Of a DNA stretch of 64,000 bases, positions 27,152 through 34,508 are shown one piece after another. Source of the stretch: Bacillota bacterium (GTDB lineage Bacteria; Bacillota; Clostridia; Lachnospirales; Lachnospiraceae); contig JAEZZO010000072.1 in assembly GCA_023418475.1 (NCBI GenBank), positions 1-64,000 on the forward strand. Reading direction: 5' to 3'. Positions within the stretch are counted from its first letter, which is position 1. Every line of letters begins with the position of its first letter. The translations under genes were made by a program, and so were the position numbers. The notes beneath the pieces were generated by a model. That model searched no databases. It was not told the DNA's origin and saw nothing but the letters and a program-made list of their open reading frames with translations.

Positions 27152-27256
27152 AACAGAATGAGTGAAAAAGTACCCTATCCGATAGGATGGAAGCCTTGAG
27201 ACATTGGCGTGGGAATGATTGGTTTTAAACCGGTTGTTCCTGCGTTTTTTATTTGA
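27152..27256 (+). ncRNA. Candidate small RNA of about 100 nt
   Basis: The interval runs from the expected start site of the promoter at 27117 to a terminator. It contains the short hairpin CCTAT-CCG-ATAGG (about 27173-27185) and then a 14-bp stem pairing GGAATGATTGGTTT with AAACCGGTTGTTCC (with G-U pairs), followed by TGCGTTTTTT. It has no reading frame with a ribosome binding site. It resembles no RNA family I know. Possible roles are antisense control of a helper phage or of element genes. Confidence 0.5.
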
Positions 27257-27440
27257 ATTGGTTAAGTACAGAGGAAAAGCCAACTGGTTGGGTTGGCTTA
27301 AAGGGAGAGAAATTTATGAAAAAATCTATGTTAATTTTCTTGTAGGCGGTAATTAATTTTATAAGCTTATTATATCGGCAATTTGTGTCTTAAGTATTTT
27401 GATCAGTGAAAGAACTGTGAATTTTTAAGGTGGGGATATC

Positions 27441-28382
27441 ATGACCAATGAGGAATTTGTAAAACAGATCCAGCTTGGAATTAATTCGGCGGATAACCTG
27501 GAATTACTGTATGTCCAGAATAAAGGCATGATTAATAAGATAGTAAAAAGATTTGAATACGTCTTCCGGGTAAATAACAGTAAAACAAGTGTACCAATAA
27601 TTGAATACCAAGAGTTAATGAATGAAGCCTATTTTGGGCTCGTTGAAGCCGCACAGAGATACGAAGATACAGCAGGAGTATTATTCATTACCTATGCTTC
27701 ATTTTGGATCAGACAGGCTATTACAAGATATATTGAAAACATCGGCCGGACCGTCAGAATTCCATCCGGATTATTTAATAAAATCAATAATTACAAAAAG
27801 TTTGTAGCAGCCTATGAAGGACAGTTTGGACGGAAACCAACCGATAGAGAAATATGTTACCATTTAGGGATAAGCAAGATAATACTGCATGAAATAAGAT
27901 CGGCCTTAACCCGATATGATAATATCCATAGTCTTGATGACGTAATACCAGGCGGAGACGATCTGTTATTGGAAGATACTATACCAGATCAAAGTGTTGA
28001 TATAGAAAACGATGTTATTAACAGCTTAATCGATAAAAGTCTACGTAATGAGCTATGGCAACTCGTAAAGGATAATGTCACCCCTGAGGAAAATACAATT
28101 ATAACGGCACGATATCGTAAGTCAATGACATTGAAATTGGCCGGCGAGAGTTTAGGAAAATCAATTGAGAGGGCCAGACAGCTTGAAGTCAGCGCATTAA
28201 GGAAACTAAGAAGATCAAGGATAACAAGACTATTGGAAGAGAAGTACGAAATAAATTATGCCCGGTGCTATTATGGTGGTTTAAGCAGCTTCAGATATAC
28301 CGGTACTTCTATTGTGGAAGATATAGCAATCAGAAATTTGGAAACAAAGGGGTTCGCCATGAAGGTGAATGAAACAGAATAG
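27441..28382 (+). CDS. RNA polymerase sigma-70 family factor of the element
   Basis: The 313-residue protein has region 2 (about 15-110, with EYQELMNEAYFGLVEAAQRY and the -10 recognition stretch YASFWIRQAITRYI), region 3 (about 118-180) and region 4 helix-turn-helix (about 215-275). Region 1.1 is absent, so it resembles small housekeeping-like or phage sigma factors. It starts ten bases after GGTGGGG. It could direct host polymerase to late element genes such as the TerS-like gene at 28876. The target promoter sequence is unknown. The gap 27257-27440 holds only a broken nine-codon frame. Confidence 0.85.
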   Translation: MTNEEFVKQIQLGINSADNLELLYVQNKGMINKIVKRFEYVFRVNNSKTSVPIIEYQELMNEAYFGLVEAAQRYEDTAGVLFITYASFWIRQAITRYIENIGRTVRIPSGLFNKINNYKKFVAAYEGQFGRKPTDREICYHLGISKIILHEIRSALTRYDNIHSLDDVIPGGDDLLLEDTIPDQSVDIENDVINSLIDKSLRNELWQLVKDNVTPEENTIITARYRKSMTLKLAGESLGKSIERARQLEVSALRKLRRSRITRLLEEKYEINYARCYYGGLSSFRYTGTSIVEDIAIRNLETKGFAMKVNETE

Positions 28383-28875
28383 CCCCGAAAATTCGATGCT
28401 ACTATAACGAAGATATCCATTCTATTTCATTTAAAAGTCTTGAGTGTAGATAAACGGGAAAATTCATTCATATCGGTAATGGCAAATTGATCAACCCTAA
28501 AATGTATTGGTAAAAATATAGCAAATTAGTGAGAAAATGATTTTACGTTCGCGACTGAAAGATGATTGTATTATTATTCTGCCATTCGTCATTTATGAAG
28601 AATAAAATTAGCCATTGATGTAGAAAACTTAAGCGTTTGCTATTTGTATTTTGATAAGAGTGGAGTTTTCCTCCCGGCGAAGAAATTAATCGGCTCAATT
28701 TTGAGCTCACCTTATACATTGATTCCATGAATAGAAAACAATGTACCAAATAACCAAAGATGGATTTCGACTCTCCAATTTTGGATAGTCATAACCATTC
28801 TGGTAACAGAGATTTGTGACATATATAGAAATATAGAAGCCAAAATTTGATATTAGAAAAACGGAGATGTAAAAC
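28383..28875. other. Non-coding gap before the TerS-like gene
   Basis: These 493 bases contain no reading frame with a ribosome binding site on either strand. They separate the sigma-factor gene from the TerS-like gene and may hold a late promoter recognised by that sigma factor, but I could not pick out a consensus. Confidence 0.4.
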
Positions 28876-29415
28876 ATGAGTAATGATACAAAGAGTACAA
28901 AGTTGAAGAGTATAAAATCAAATGCATCAAAAATCAATATGAAAGTGGTTAATACAGAGGTAGTGCATACAGCAGATATCCCGGATGGTGCAATAGAGGG
29001 ACGCAGAGGTAAAGGCAGACCGCGAAAATTTACTAATGCTGAGGAGCTTTACCAGGTAGGGCTTAAATACATAGAGGATAGACAAGAAGAGCATAAACCT
29101 ATTACGGTTACCGGATTATGTATTGCGCTGGATACCACGAAGGATATTCTGAATGATTATGAGAGTGGAAAATACAACGATAGCCAGAATGATTTTACCT
29201 ACCCCATTAAAAGGCTTAAGATGATGGTGGAGGAAGCCTATGAGGAAAAGCTTCACGGAACAACAGCTGCAGGAGCCATATTTGCATTGAAGAACTTTGG
29301 ATGGCGTGATGTAATGGATGTTAATACAAATAAGCAACCAGAAGAGTTAACCAATGATGATATAGCTGAGCTGATACGAAGTAGGCAGGGGCAGCTAAGG
29401 AGATGCGAAAGGTAA
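28876..29415 (+). CDS. Terminase small subunit-like DNA-packaging protein
   Basis: The 179-residue protein has a basic N-terminus with GRRGKGRPRKF, a helix-turn-helix (about 75-100, TVTGLCIALDTTKDILNDYE) and the C-terminal AGAIFALKNFGWRDVMDV motif. This arrangement is typical of small terminase / gp3-like packaging proteins of Firmicute phages. Terminase small subunits select the DNA to be packaged. No large subunit follows. In satellites a private TerS redirects the helper's large subunit to satellite DNA, which is the inferred role here. Confidence 0.7.
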   Translation: MSNDTKSTKLKSIKSNASKINMKVVNTEVVHTADIPDGAIEGRRGKGRPRKFTNAEELYQVGLKYIEDRQEEHKPITVTGLCIALDTTKDILNDYESGKYNDSQNDFTYPIKRLKMMVEEAYEEKLHGTTAAGAIFALKNFGWRDVMDVNTNKQPEELTNDDIAELIRSRQGQLRRCER

Positions 29416-29952
29416 AGATAATCTAAACTATTCGCTAAAATAGTAATTTTGCGAATAGTACAGATATTTACAAATATGTGTGAAAGCCTTATAAATAGGG
29501 TATTGTAGTAATCCACATATCCAACGCCAACTAATTAGATAATAAAATGTATAAACTTTATGCATGATATACATTCATATACATTGCTTTGTGAATATAT
29601 ATGCACAGTTTATCTGTAATGTGCCAGAAAGATTTGGTAGCATAGTAACGTCACAATTATGTTATGGTGACAGGGGTAGGGGAGTCAATTTGACCTGTTT
29701 GTTCGGCAGTAGGATTAATTTACCTCCATAAAAATTTACAATAAATAAAAAGGGTTTATCCTAATGTACAATCTATATGATAAAGGATATAAGGAAGGTA
29801 AGCATTACATATTGCTTCAAGGCAAAGAATTCAAAGAGTACAAAACAAATCCCTAAATTTGGGAAATGCACCTTCCTATACTACAATATATGTATTGTAA
29901 ATTATTATAAACCAACAGTAAGAAAAATTCAATTAAAGGAGGAACGTAGCAA
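29416..29952. other. Non-coding gap after the TerS-like gene
   Basis: These 537 bases hold no convincing gene; a 67-codon frame at 29777-29980 has no ribosome binding site. Packaging (pac or cos) sites are often next to terS, so this is a candidate location, but no specific signal was identified. Confidence 0.35.
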
Positions 29953-30501
29953 TTGGCAGCAAAGAAATCAAGTAATATAATCAATAAAAGAGCTGTTTTA
30001 AGTGATGGAAAGAATCCGGTAATACTTGATGTAGTAATAACAGAGAGTACAGATTATGGCAATACGGTATCTGATAATCCGGTTGAAGATGGTGTAAATA
30101 TATCAGATCATGTAAAAAATGAACCAATAAAAATAGCAATTAGTGGCGTAATTGTTGAAGATAAGGATGGAAAGAAACTGAATGCACTTAGTCATTTCAG
30201 AAATAAAGGAAAAATTCTTACTTATACTGGACGCAGCTGCTTTAATAATCTGGTAATCGAAAGCCTTTCTACTGAAAAAAGCAAGGATAATAGATATGGT
30301 TTTTCTTTTAGCATTAATTTTAAGCAGATACGAATTGCTGAAATTAAATTTACTTCATTGCCGTATGTTAAGTTAAAAACAACATATAAAAAAACATCCT
30401 CAAAGACTAGCAAGGGTAAAATAGCCACGAAAACAAAAACGGATGCGTCATTATCAAAAAAATTAAATGAATATGTTAAAGGCAAGGCAGTTAGTAAGTA
30501 G
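29953..30501 (+). CDS. Dit-like phage tail protein N-terminal domain
   Basis: The 182-residue protein has a domain (about 20-135) that fits the N-terminal domain of distal-tail (Dit-like) proteins, with VSDNPVEDGVNISDHV and EPIKIAISGVIV, and then a Lys/Thr/Ser-rich basic tail (about 140-182). The start is TTG 29953 after AAAGGAGGAA. It is the only structural-type gene in the element. It may be a leftover of a prophage or may modify helper tails or baseplates. The basic tail could bind nucleic acid or be disordered. Confidence 0.55.
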   Translation: MAAKKSSNIINKRAVLSDGKNPVILDVVITESTDYGNTVSDNPVEDGVNISDHVKNEPIKIAISGVIVEDKDGKKLNALSHFRNKGKILTYTGRSCFNNLVIESLSTEKSKDNRYGFSFSINFKQIRIAEIKFTSLPYVKLKTTYKKTSSKTSKGKIATKTKTDASLSKKLNEYVKGKAVSK

Positions 30502-30544
30502 TTCATTTATCATCCATTTGTTAATCAGTAATCGTAAAAATTAA

Positions 30545-30573
30545 ATCCCCGGTTTATATTATTCGCCGGGGAT
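30545..30573. terminator. Bidirectional terminator
   Basis: ATCCCCGG and CCGGGGAT form a perfect 8-bp stem between the convergent genes ending at 30501 and 30578. Confidence 0.75.
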
Positions 30574-30577
30574 GTAT

Positions 30578-31027
30578 TTATTCACTGATATTATTTATTC
30601 TAAGGCAATTTTCATAAGCTAATTCTTGTAAGATTGCATATATACCTTGAACATTGAATTGCTTAGGGAATTCCAGCTTGTGAGAAGCATATTCTACATG
30701 ATGCCCCTTTAATTCTGGAGAGCTGATATATGTAAATGTGAGCTCGCTGTCATCAAATCCAAATCCGGATGTCTCCATAGTTACATCGACAACAGAAAAT
30801 AGGTTTATAGATTTAACTCTCATCTTTGTACCAGTTGCTCCCTGCTTGTCAGTCAGAATAATACGCTTATTCGTAAATATTAAAGCGTCTCTAATCAGTT
30901 TAAAACCCATATTAATAGTTTCGCCGTTCATTAAGTACATGCCATATTCTTTCTGTAGTGTTTCAATAGGGACAGTACTGTAATTTCCCAATGCACCTTG
31001 AAGAATATTCTTGATACCAAAAGCCAT
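30578..31027 (-). CDS. Bacterial PH-domain protein
   Basis: The 149-residue protein matches small soluble bacterial pleckstrin-homology (bPH) domain proteins. LIRDALIFTNKRIILTDKQG and the IPYSSI-like position filled by VKSINLFSVVDV are the characteristic strands. Function of the family is mostly unknown; many are upregulated by stress or sit in prophages. The start is ATG 31027 on the minus strand, after AAAGGGGAA; longer in-frame readings lack a ribosome binding site. It is transcribed against the surrounding genes. Confidence 0.72.
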   Translation of the reverse strand: MAFGIKNILQGALGNYSTVPIETLQKEYGMYLMNGETINMGFKLIRDALIFTNKRIILTDKQGATGTKMRVKSINLFSVVDVTMETSGFGFDDSELTFTYISSPELKGHHVEYASHKLEFPKQFNVQGIYAILQELAYENCLRINNISE

Positions 31028-31087
31028 ATAAATTCCCCTTTCATTTGTGATCTTAATGATCATGATTATACAAATAGTATAGAATAA

Positions 31088-31242
31088 GTGGTATAATATG
31101 TAAACGATAAATATTGGTTCCTTTGCCGGAATACAATTAAAATATCGGGGCTGTTTTATGGGACTGCTAAACTTTGAGCAGTCCACAATACTGAGGGAAC
31201 CTGAAATTATGTGAGAATACAGCCGAATTTTTGGCTCTTTTC
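31088..31242 (+). ncRNA. Candidate structured RNA with possible pseudoknot
   Basis: An extended -10 (TGGTATAAT, 31089-31097) precedes a run of pairable segments. GGTTCC (31116-31121) pairs with GGAACC (31196-31201). GGCTGT (31149-31154) pairs with ACAGCC (31219-31224), crossing the first pair. A perfect hairpin GGACTGCT / AGCAGTCC lies at 31161-31184. ACAGCC can alternatively join the hairpin AGCCGA / TTGGCT (31221-31236), which is followed by CTTTTC. This suggests a pseudoknot or a terminator switch. The rest of the gap to 31447 is AT-rich with nothing recognised. Confidence 0.42.
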
Positions 31243-31447
31243 ATATTTCGATTGGTATAGCCTTCCATAATAGATATACGAAATTTTACGTTTATCTATT
31301 GCTGTATTTCAATTTGGGGACATTATTTCACACATGAAAACAAGTTGAACCCATAGTATATGTTAAAGGCATTCTGTTTTAGAATTCCTAAATATTGCAT
31401 GAAACACAATTTAGTTGCATAATTGTATCAGAAAGGTTGGTGCTATT

Positions 31448-32266
31448 ATGTTGAAACTTGAAGAATATATTGAGAAAAGAAAGTCTGAGGATAGTATAAA
31501 TGAATTTGATCCAAGTCAAAAAATGAATAATATTCGAACATGTATTGATTATATTTTTGAATATTTTGATCAGTATTTACCTTTACTAGGAACCGAGAAA
31601 AGAACAGCTGCTGAGAATGAAAAGTTACAAAAATATGAAAAAACATTAGAGCATTATAGTGAAGATGTTAAGAGGTGGCTAGTTTCAATTTATGATACAT
31701 ATGATAAGCAAATCAATAGATCAATATCATCCTATTTAAATTCTACTGAAGGCTTTTATTTAATGTATGAAGAAACTGAATTTAGGTCTGTTTCATATGA
31801 TTGTTACGCAGTTCTTATAAAAAAGCTTCCATTTCTTAAAAATCAAACAGAGCTATTATATCAATTTATCAGAGAGTATCATATAAGAGAAACTACATGG
31901 AAGCATAAATATGAACCACAGATTTCAGATAATATTACTAATTGGCTAAAAGGCACATTCCTGAAATATAATGTTAGTATTACCGGTGCTGTAGAAAGCT
32001 ACTTAAATTTTTTTATTAGTAATCCTGGGAGTTGGTCTCCTAGATGCAGGATGAAATCAGAATATTCTTCCCAAGATTATGATTATAATTACAAAGTAAA
32101 AAATAACTTATTTAATATAAATACTTATTATTCTAAATATTCAAATAAGCCATTTATTAAAGGAAAAAAGAAAGAATTAGAAATGGTTATGATGTATATT
32201 TGGTTACATAATATAGCTGGCGATGAAGAGTATTGGAATGAATATCTAATCCGAGTAGATGAATAG
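31448..32266 (+). CDS. Unknown cargo protein, 272 residues
   Basis: I do not recognise this protein. It is soluble, mostly helical and rich in Tyr, Lys, Glu and Asn, with no signal peptide, membrane segment or catalytic motif that I can see. Base composition is more AT-rich than in neighbouring housekeeping genes. The start at ATG 31448 is set by GAAAGG upstream; an in-frame TTG at 31415 lacks a ribosome binding site. In satellites this position, away from the replication operon, often holds accessory or anti-phage genes, so defence is a possible but unproven role. Confidence 0.6.
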   Translation: MLKLEEYIEKRKSEDSINEFDPSQKMNNIRTCIDYIFEYFDQYLPLLGTEKRTAAENEKLQKYEKTLEHYSEDVKRWLVSIYDTYDKQINRSISSYLNSTEGFYLMYEETEFRSVSYDCYAVLIKKLPFLKNQTELLYQFIREYHIRETTWKHKYEPQISDNITNWLKGTFLKYNVSITGAVESYLNFFISNPGSWSPRCRMKSEYSSQDYDYNYKVKNNLFNINTYYSKYSNKPFIKGKKKELEMVMMYIWLHNIAGDEEYWNEYLIRVDE

Positions 32267-32388
32267 ATTAGATGAAAGACAATAATATAGTCAAAATTAG
32301 AACACAATAAAACTATAAAAAATCATCGAGTCAGATCTATTTATTTTGGAAATAAAATTGCACGCATAATAAAATTACGAAATAGTAA

Positions 32389-33024
32389 TTATTGGCTTAC
32401 TTTACCCTTGACCTCTTCAACAGATATTTCTAGGTATTCAGCTAGCTTTTTCGCAAAAATGTGATATTCATTTCTATGATTACCATCATAGAGTACTTTT
32501 TGAGTAACGGTTTCAAAAGGAAAATCGCCGTTGATGATACCTAAGTGGATTACTATTGGTGATACACCCAAAAGCTCTGCAGTTCTTTTGACGGTAACTT
32601 TTTCCTCTGGGATATCATATATAGGTTTTTTTTCTAAAGTTCATAATTGCACTGTTGAAGGTGGTTGAATGACCTTTGACTTTTCCACCATTCATACTTT
32701 TGATTAAGTATTCTTGGTTATCGAGAAGACCATTGATTACTAAGTTTAGTTCATTTATATCATTTTTAAGTTTTTGAATTTCATCCTGTAAAAGTTTGAT
32801 TTTTATTTCAGTGCTAGATACTGGATCGATTTCTTTATTTTGTTCTTTTTGTATGCCGAGATATTCCTCAAACTTTTCTTGCATAATAAAATATGTGTAC
32901 TGGCTACTGGTTTTAACTGCATAACCCCATGGGAACGCTCCTCGCTGTAAACCTAAACGTATAAATTGCGGGATGCGTTCATTAATTTTGCTATTTCTTC
33001 AACAGATAGTCTTCCGTTTTTCAA
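32389..33024 (-). pseudogene. Frameshifted DNA-binding coiled-coil protein
   Basis: One ancestral gene appears in three frames. From TTG 33024 (RBS AGGAGG at 33036-33031) it reads MKNGRLSVEEIAKLMNAS and then hits a stop. A one-base shift restores PQFIRLGLQ...AFPWGYAVKTS, matching the intact protein at 20723, and continues through a coiled coil (32884-32615). A second shift at an eight-A run (32628-32635) leads to VKRTAELLGVSPIVIHLG, another helix-turn-helix-like domain, ending at 32389. Either mutations, sequencing errors in homopolymers, or slippage could explain this. Confidence 0.65.
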
Positions 33025-33084
33025 TGTATACCTCCTAACATCCGCGTACTGCTTTTACTACTGAAACAAATGTTTATATTTTCA

Positions 33085-33321
33085 TCATTTATCATAATTC
33101 TCTTTATTAATTTCTGGATTATCTGATCTACCGGTTAGGTAGTCCAGAGATACATTGTAGAAATCGGCTATAAAAATAAGTAATTTGTAATTGGGTGTTG
33201 AGGCGTTTATTTCATAATTCTGGTAGGATCTTTCATTTATCCCGATTATGTTAGCAAATTCCTTTTGAGTAATTTGCCTATTTGTACGTAATTCTTTTAA
33301 TCGTTCACCAAACGAAGCCAT
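33085..33321 (-). CDS. XRE-family regulator, leftward side of the second switch
   Basis: The 78-residue protein is a nearly pure Cro/CI helix-turn-helix domain: FGERLKELRTNRQITQKEF, then NERSYQNYE, with SLDYLTGRSDN after it. It lacks any effector domain. It is divergent from another small XRE gene at 33428, and between them lie two identical operators overlapping a perfect promoter, so it is probably the repressor of that switch. It lies near the integrase and may govern excision. Confidence 0.82.
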   Translation of the reverse strand: MASFGERLKELRTNRQITQKEFANIIGINERSYQNYEINASTPNYKLLIFIADFYNVSLDYLTGRSDNPEINKENYDK

Positions 33322-33348
33322 TTTAGTTCCACCTTTTTATTTTTATAG

Positions 33349-33405
33349 TTGACACGAAAATAAATTGCGTGTATAATAAAATTAACACGAAAATAAATTG
33401 CGTGT
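33349..33405 (+). promoter_or_regulatory. Consensus promoter with two identical operators
   Basis: TTGACA (33349-33354) and TATAAT (33372-33377) are 17 bases apart, a consensus sigma-A promoter. Two identical 21-bp sequences (33352-33372 and 33385-33405) each have the form ACACG-N11-CGTGT, an inverted repeat, 33 bp apart. The first fills the spacer of the promoter. This is a compact repressor switch between the divergent genes at 33321 and 33428. Confidence 0.8.
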
Positions 33406-33427
33406 TATGACGAAAGGAGATGATGCA

Positions 33428-33613
33428 TTGAGAAGTAATTTAATCGCCGCTCGACAAGAAAAGGGATATACACAGTTAATATTAGCCCAAATGATTGGTA
33501 CTAGCGTGCGGAACTATCAATATCTTGAAGCAGGGACTTCAGGAGGAAGTATGAAGCTATGGCAAAAGTTAAGTGCAATACTTAACAAGGATATTGATAA
33601 TCTATTTACATAA
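33428..33613 (+). CDS. XRE-family regulator, rightward side of the second switch
   Basis: The 61-residue helix-turn-helix protein (RSNLIAARQEKGYTQLILAQ, GTSVRNYQYLE) is the first gene from the operator-controlled promoter. The start chosen is TTG 33428 because AAAGGAG at 33413-33419 is well placed; upstream in-frame TTG at 33398 lies inside the operator. It is very short for the family, a DNA-binding domain only. It pairs with the divergent XRE protein like a CI/Cro switch. Confidence 0.72.
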   Translation: MRSNLIAARQEKGYTQLILAQMIGTSVRNYQYLEAGTSGGSMKLWQKLSAILNKDIDNLFT

Positions 33614-33658
33614 GTTTAGCACAATTGACATTGTATGAAAAGAAGGGAGTTGACTTTC

Positions 33659-33829
33659 TTGGCAGATAAGAGAGTTAATAATATCTTGAAAGAAGTGGAT
33701 CAGGAATATACGATATCTTCACACTTGGAGAAGTATATTAGACGAGGAATTGTTAGAGCATTAAGAAAAATTGATATTCAAAATGAATTATTCAGCGATA
33801 TCATGCTAAAACAAAGAGAAACAATGTAA
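33659..33829 (+). CDS. Hypothetical 56-residue protein
   Basis: This short helical protein (MADKRVNNILKEVDQEYTIS) has no recognised family. The start TTG 33659 follows AGAAGGGAG at 33641-33649; an in-frame ATG at 33635 has no ribosome binding site. It lies 45 bases after the XRE gene and should be co-transcribed. A hairpin GCCTTGT / ACAAGGC follows near 33833-33861 but lacks a U-run. Confidence 0.5.
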   Translation: MADKRVNNILKEVDQEYTISSHLEKYIRRGIVRALRKIDIQNELFSDIMLKQRETM

Positions 33830-33956
33830 AAAGCCTTGTACTTTTCGCAGAAGCACAAGGCATAGAGAAGCCCACCAATCAAAGCCGGCACTCTCAATTT
33901 CTTTTTATGATAACATGAGAATGTCTCCGGTTCAATAGGAAAAAGGAGATAATGAT

Positions 33957-34268
33957 ATGGACTTAAATATGACAGAGCGTATCAATAATGATTTTCATGA
34001 GAATAATTTTGAAACTGTAACTCAAGTAAGGCACAAAATACTTCAATTAGAGAAGGCAGTCAAGGATAGTCCGAAATTAATTGAAGCTGCTATTGTATTA
34101 TGCGACATACAGAAAAAGAAGGAGAATGTGTCGTTGGATCAACTTTCGTTCATTCCGGCACATCTTAAAGCTTTCTTTGAAAAAAGAGCGATTAATGGAA
34201 TTCTTTCATTTGATGACTATACTGCAGCAGGGCAAGAAATGATTAATTATCCTAGGGGGGCTAACTAA
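33957..34268 (+). CDS. Hypothetical 103-residue protein upstream of the integrase
   Basis: This soluble, mainly helical protein is rich in charged residues, with no recognised family. AAAAAGGAGATAATGAT gives a clear ribosome binding site. It lies about 240 bases before the integrase on the same strand. Genes in this position are often excisionases or accessory DNA-binding proteins, but no helix-turn-helix is evident. Confidence 0.55.
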   Translation: MDLNMTERINNDFHENNFETVTQVRHKILQLEKAVKDSPKLIEAAIVLCDIQKKKENVSLDQLSFIPAHLKAFFEKRAINGILSFDDYTAAGQEMINYPRGAN

Positions 34269-34456
34269 TGAATAATGACTTTATACAATATGTATATAAA
34301 CGATGTGAATGAGCTTTTGTAATGAACGAGGAATATATGAAGATTGAGCATGATTAAGATACTGATCAGGACGAGGGTCAAGCTAAAGCAGACGGATTAT
34401 GTTACATACAGGGTTCAGAGATATAATAGATGTTAATGAGTGCTATTTGAAACGGC

Positions 34457-34481
34457 AGGCGGTAGATCAATTCTACCGCCT
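34457..34481 (+). other. Perfect 10-bp hairpin before the integrase gene
   Basis: AGGCGGTAGA and TCTACCGCCT are separated by five bases. There is no U-run, so attenuation, an mRNA stability element or an operator for the integrase gene are all possible. Confidence 0.45.
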
Positions 34482-34508
34482 ATATACTGAATGAAAGGAT
34501 TTGATTCT

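Noticed and set aside
26996..27283. 95-codon minus-strand frame across the candidate small RNA
   Set aside because: No ribosome binding site, and it covers a promoter, terminator and another gene on the plus strand.
27316..27408. Small frame MKKSMLIFL interrupted by TAG
   Set aside because: A good ribosome binding site is present but the frame stops after nine codons; too little to call a gene or pseudogene.
29777..29980. 67-codon reading frame on the plus strand
   Set aside because: No ribosome binding site, unusual composition, and it overlaps the ribosome binding site of the Dit-like gene.
31088..31447. Retron non-coding RNA
   Set aside because: The following gene shows no reverse transcriptase motifs, and no msr/msd-type inverted repeat was found.
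33833..33861. Terminator after the 56-residue gene
   Set aside because: The hairpin is clear but no U-run follows, so I do not call it a terminator.
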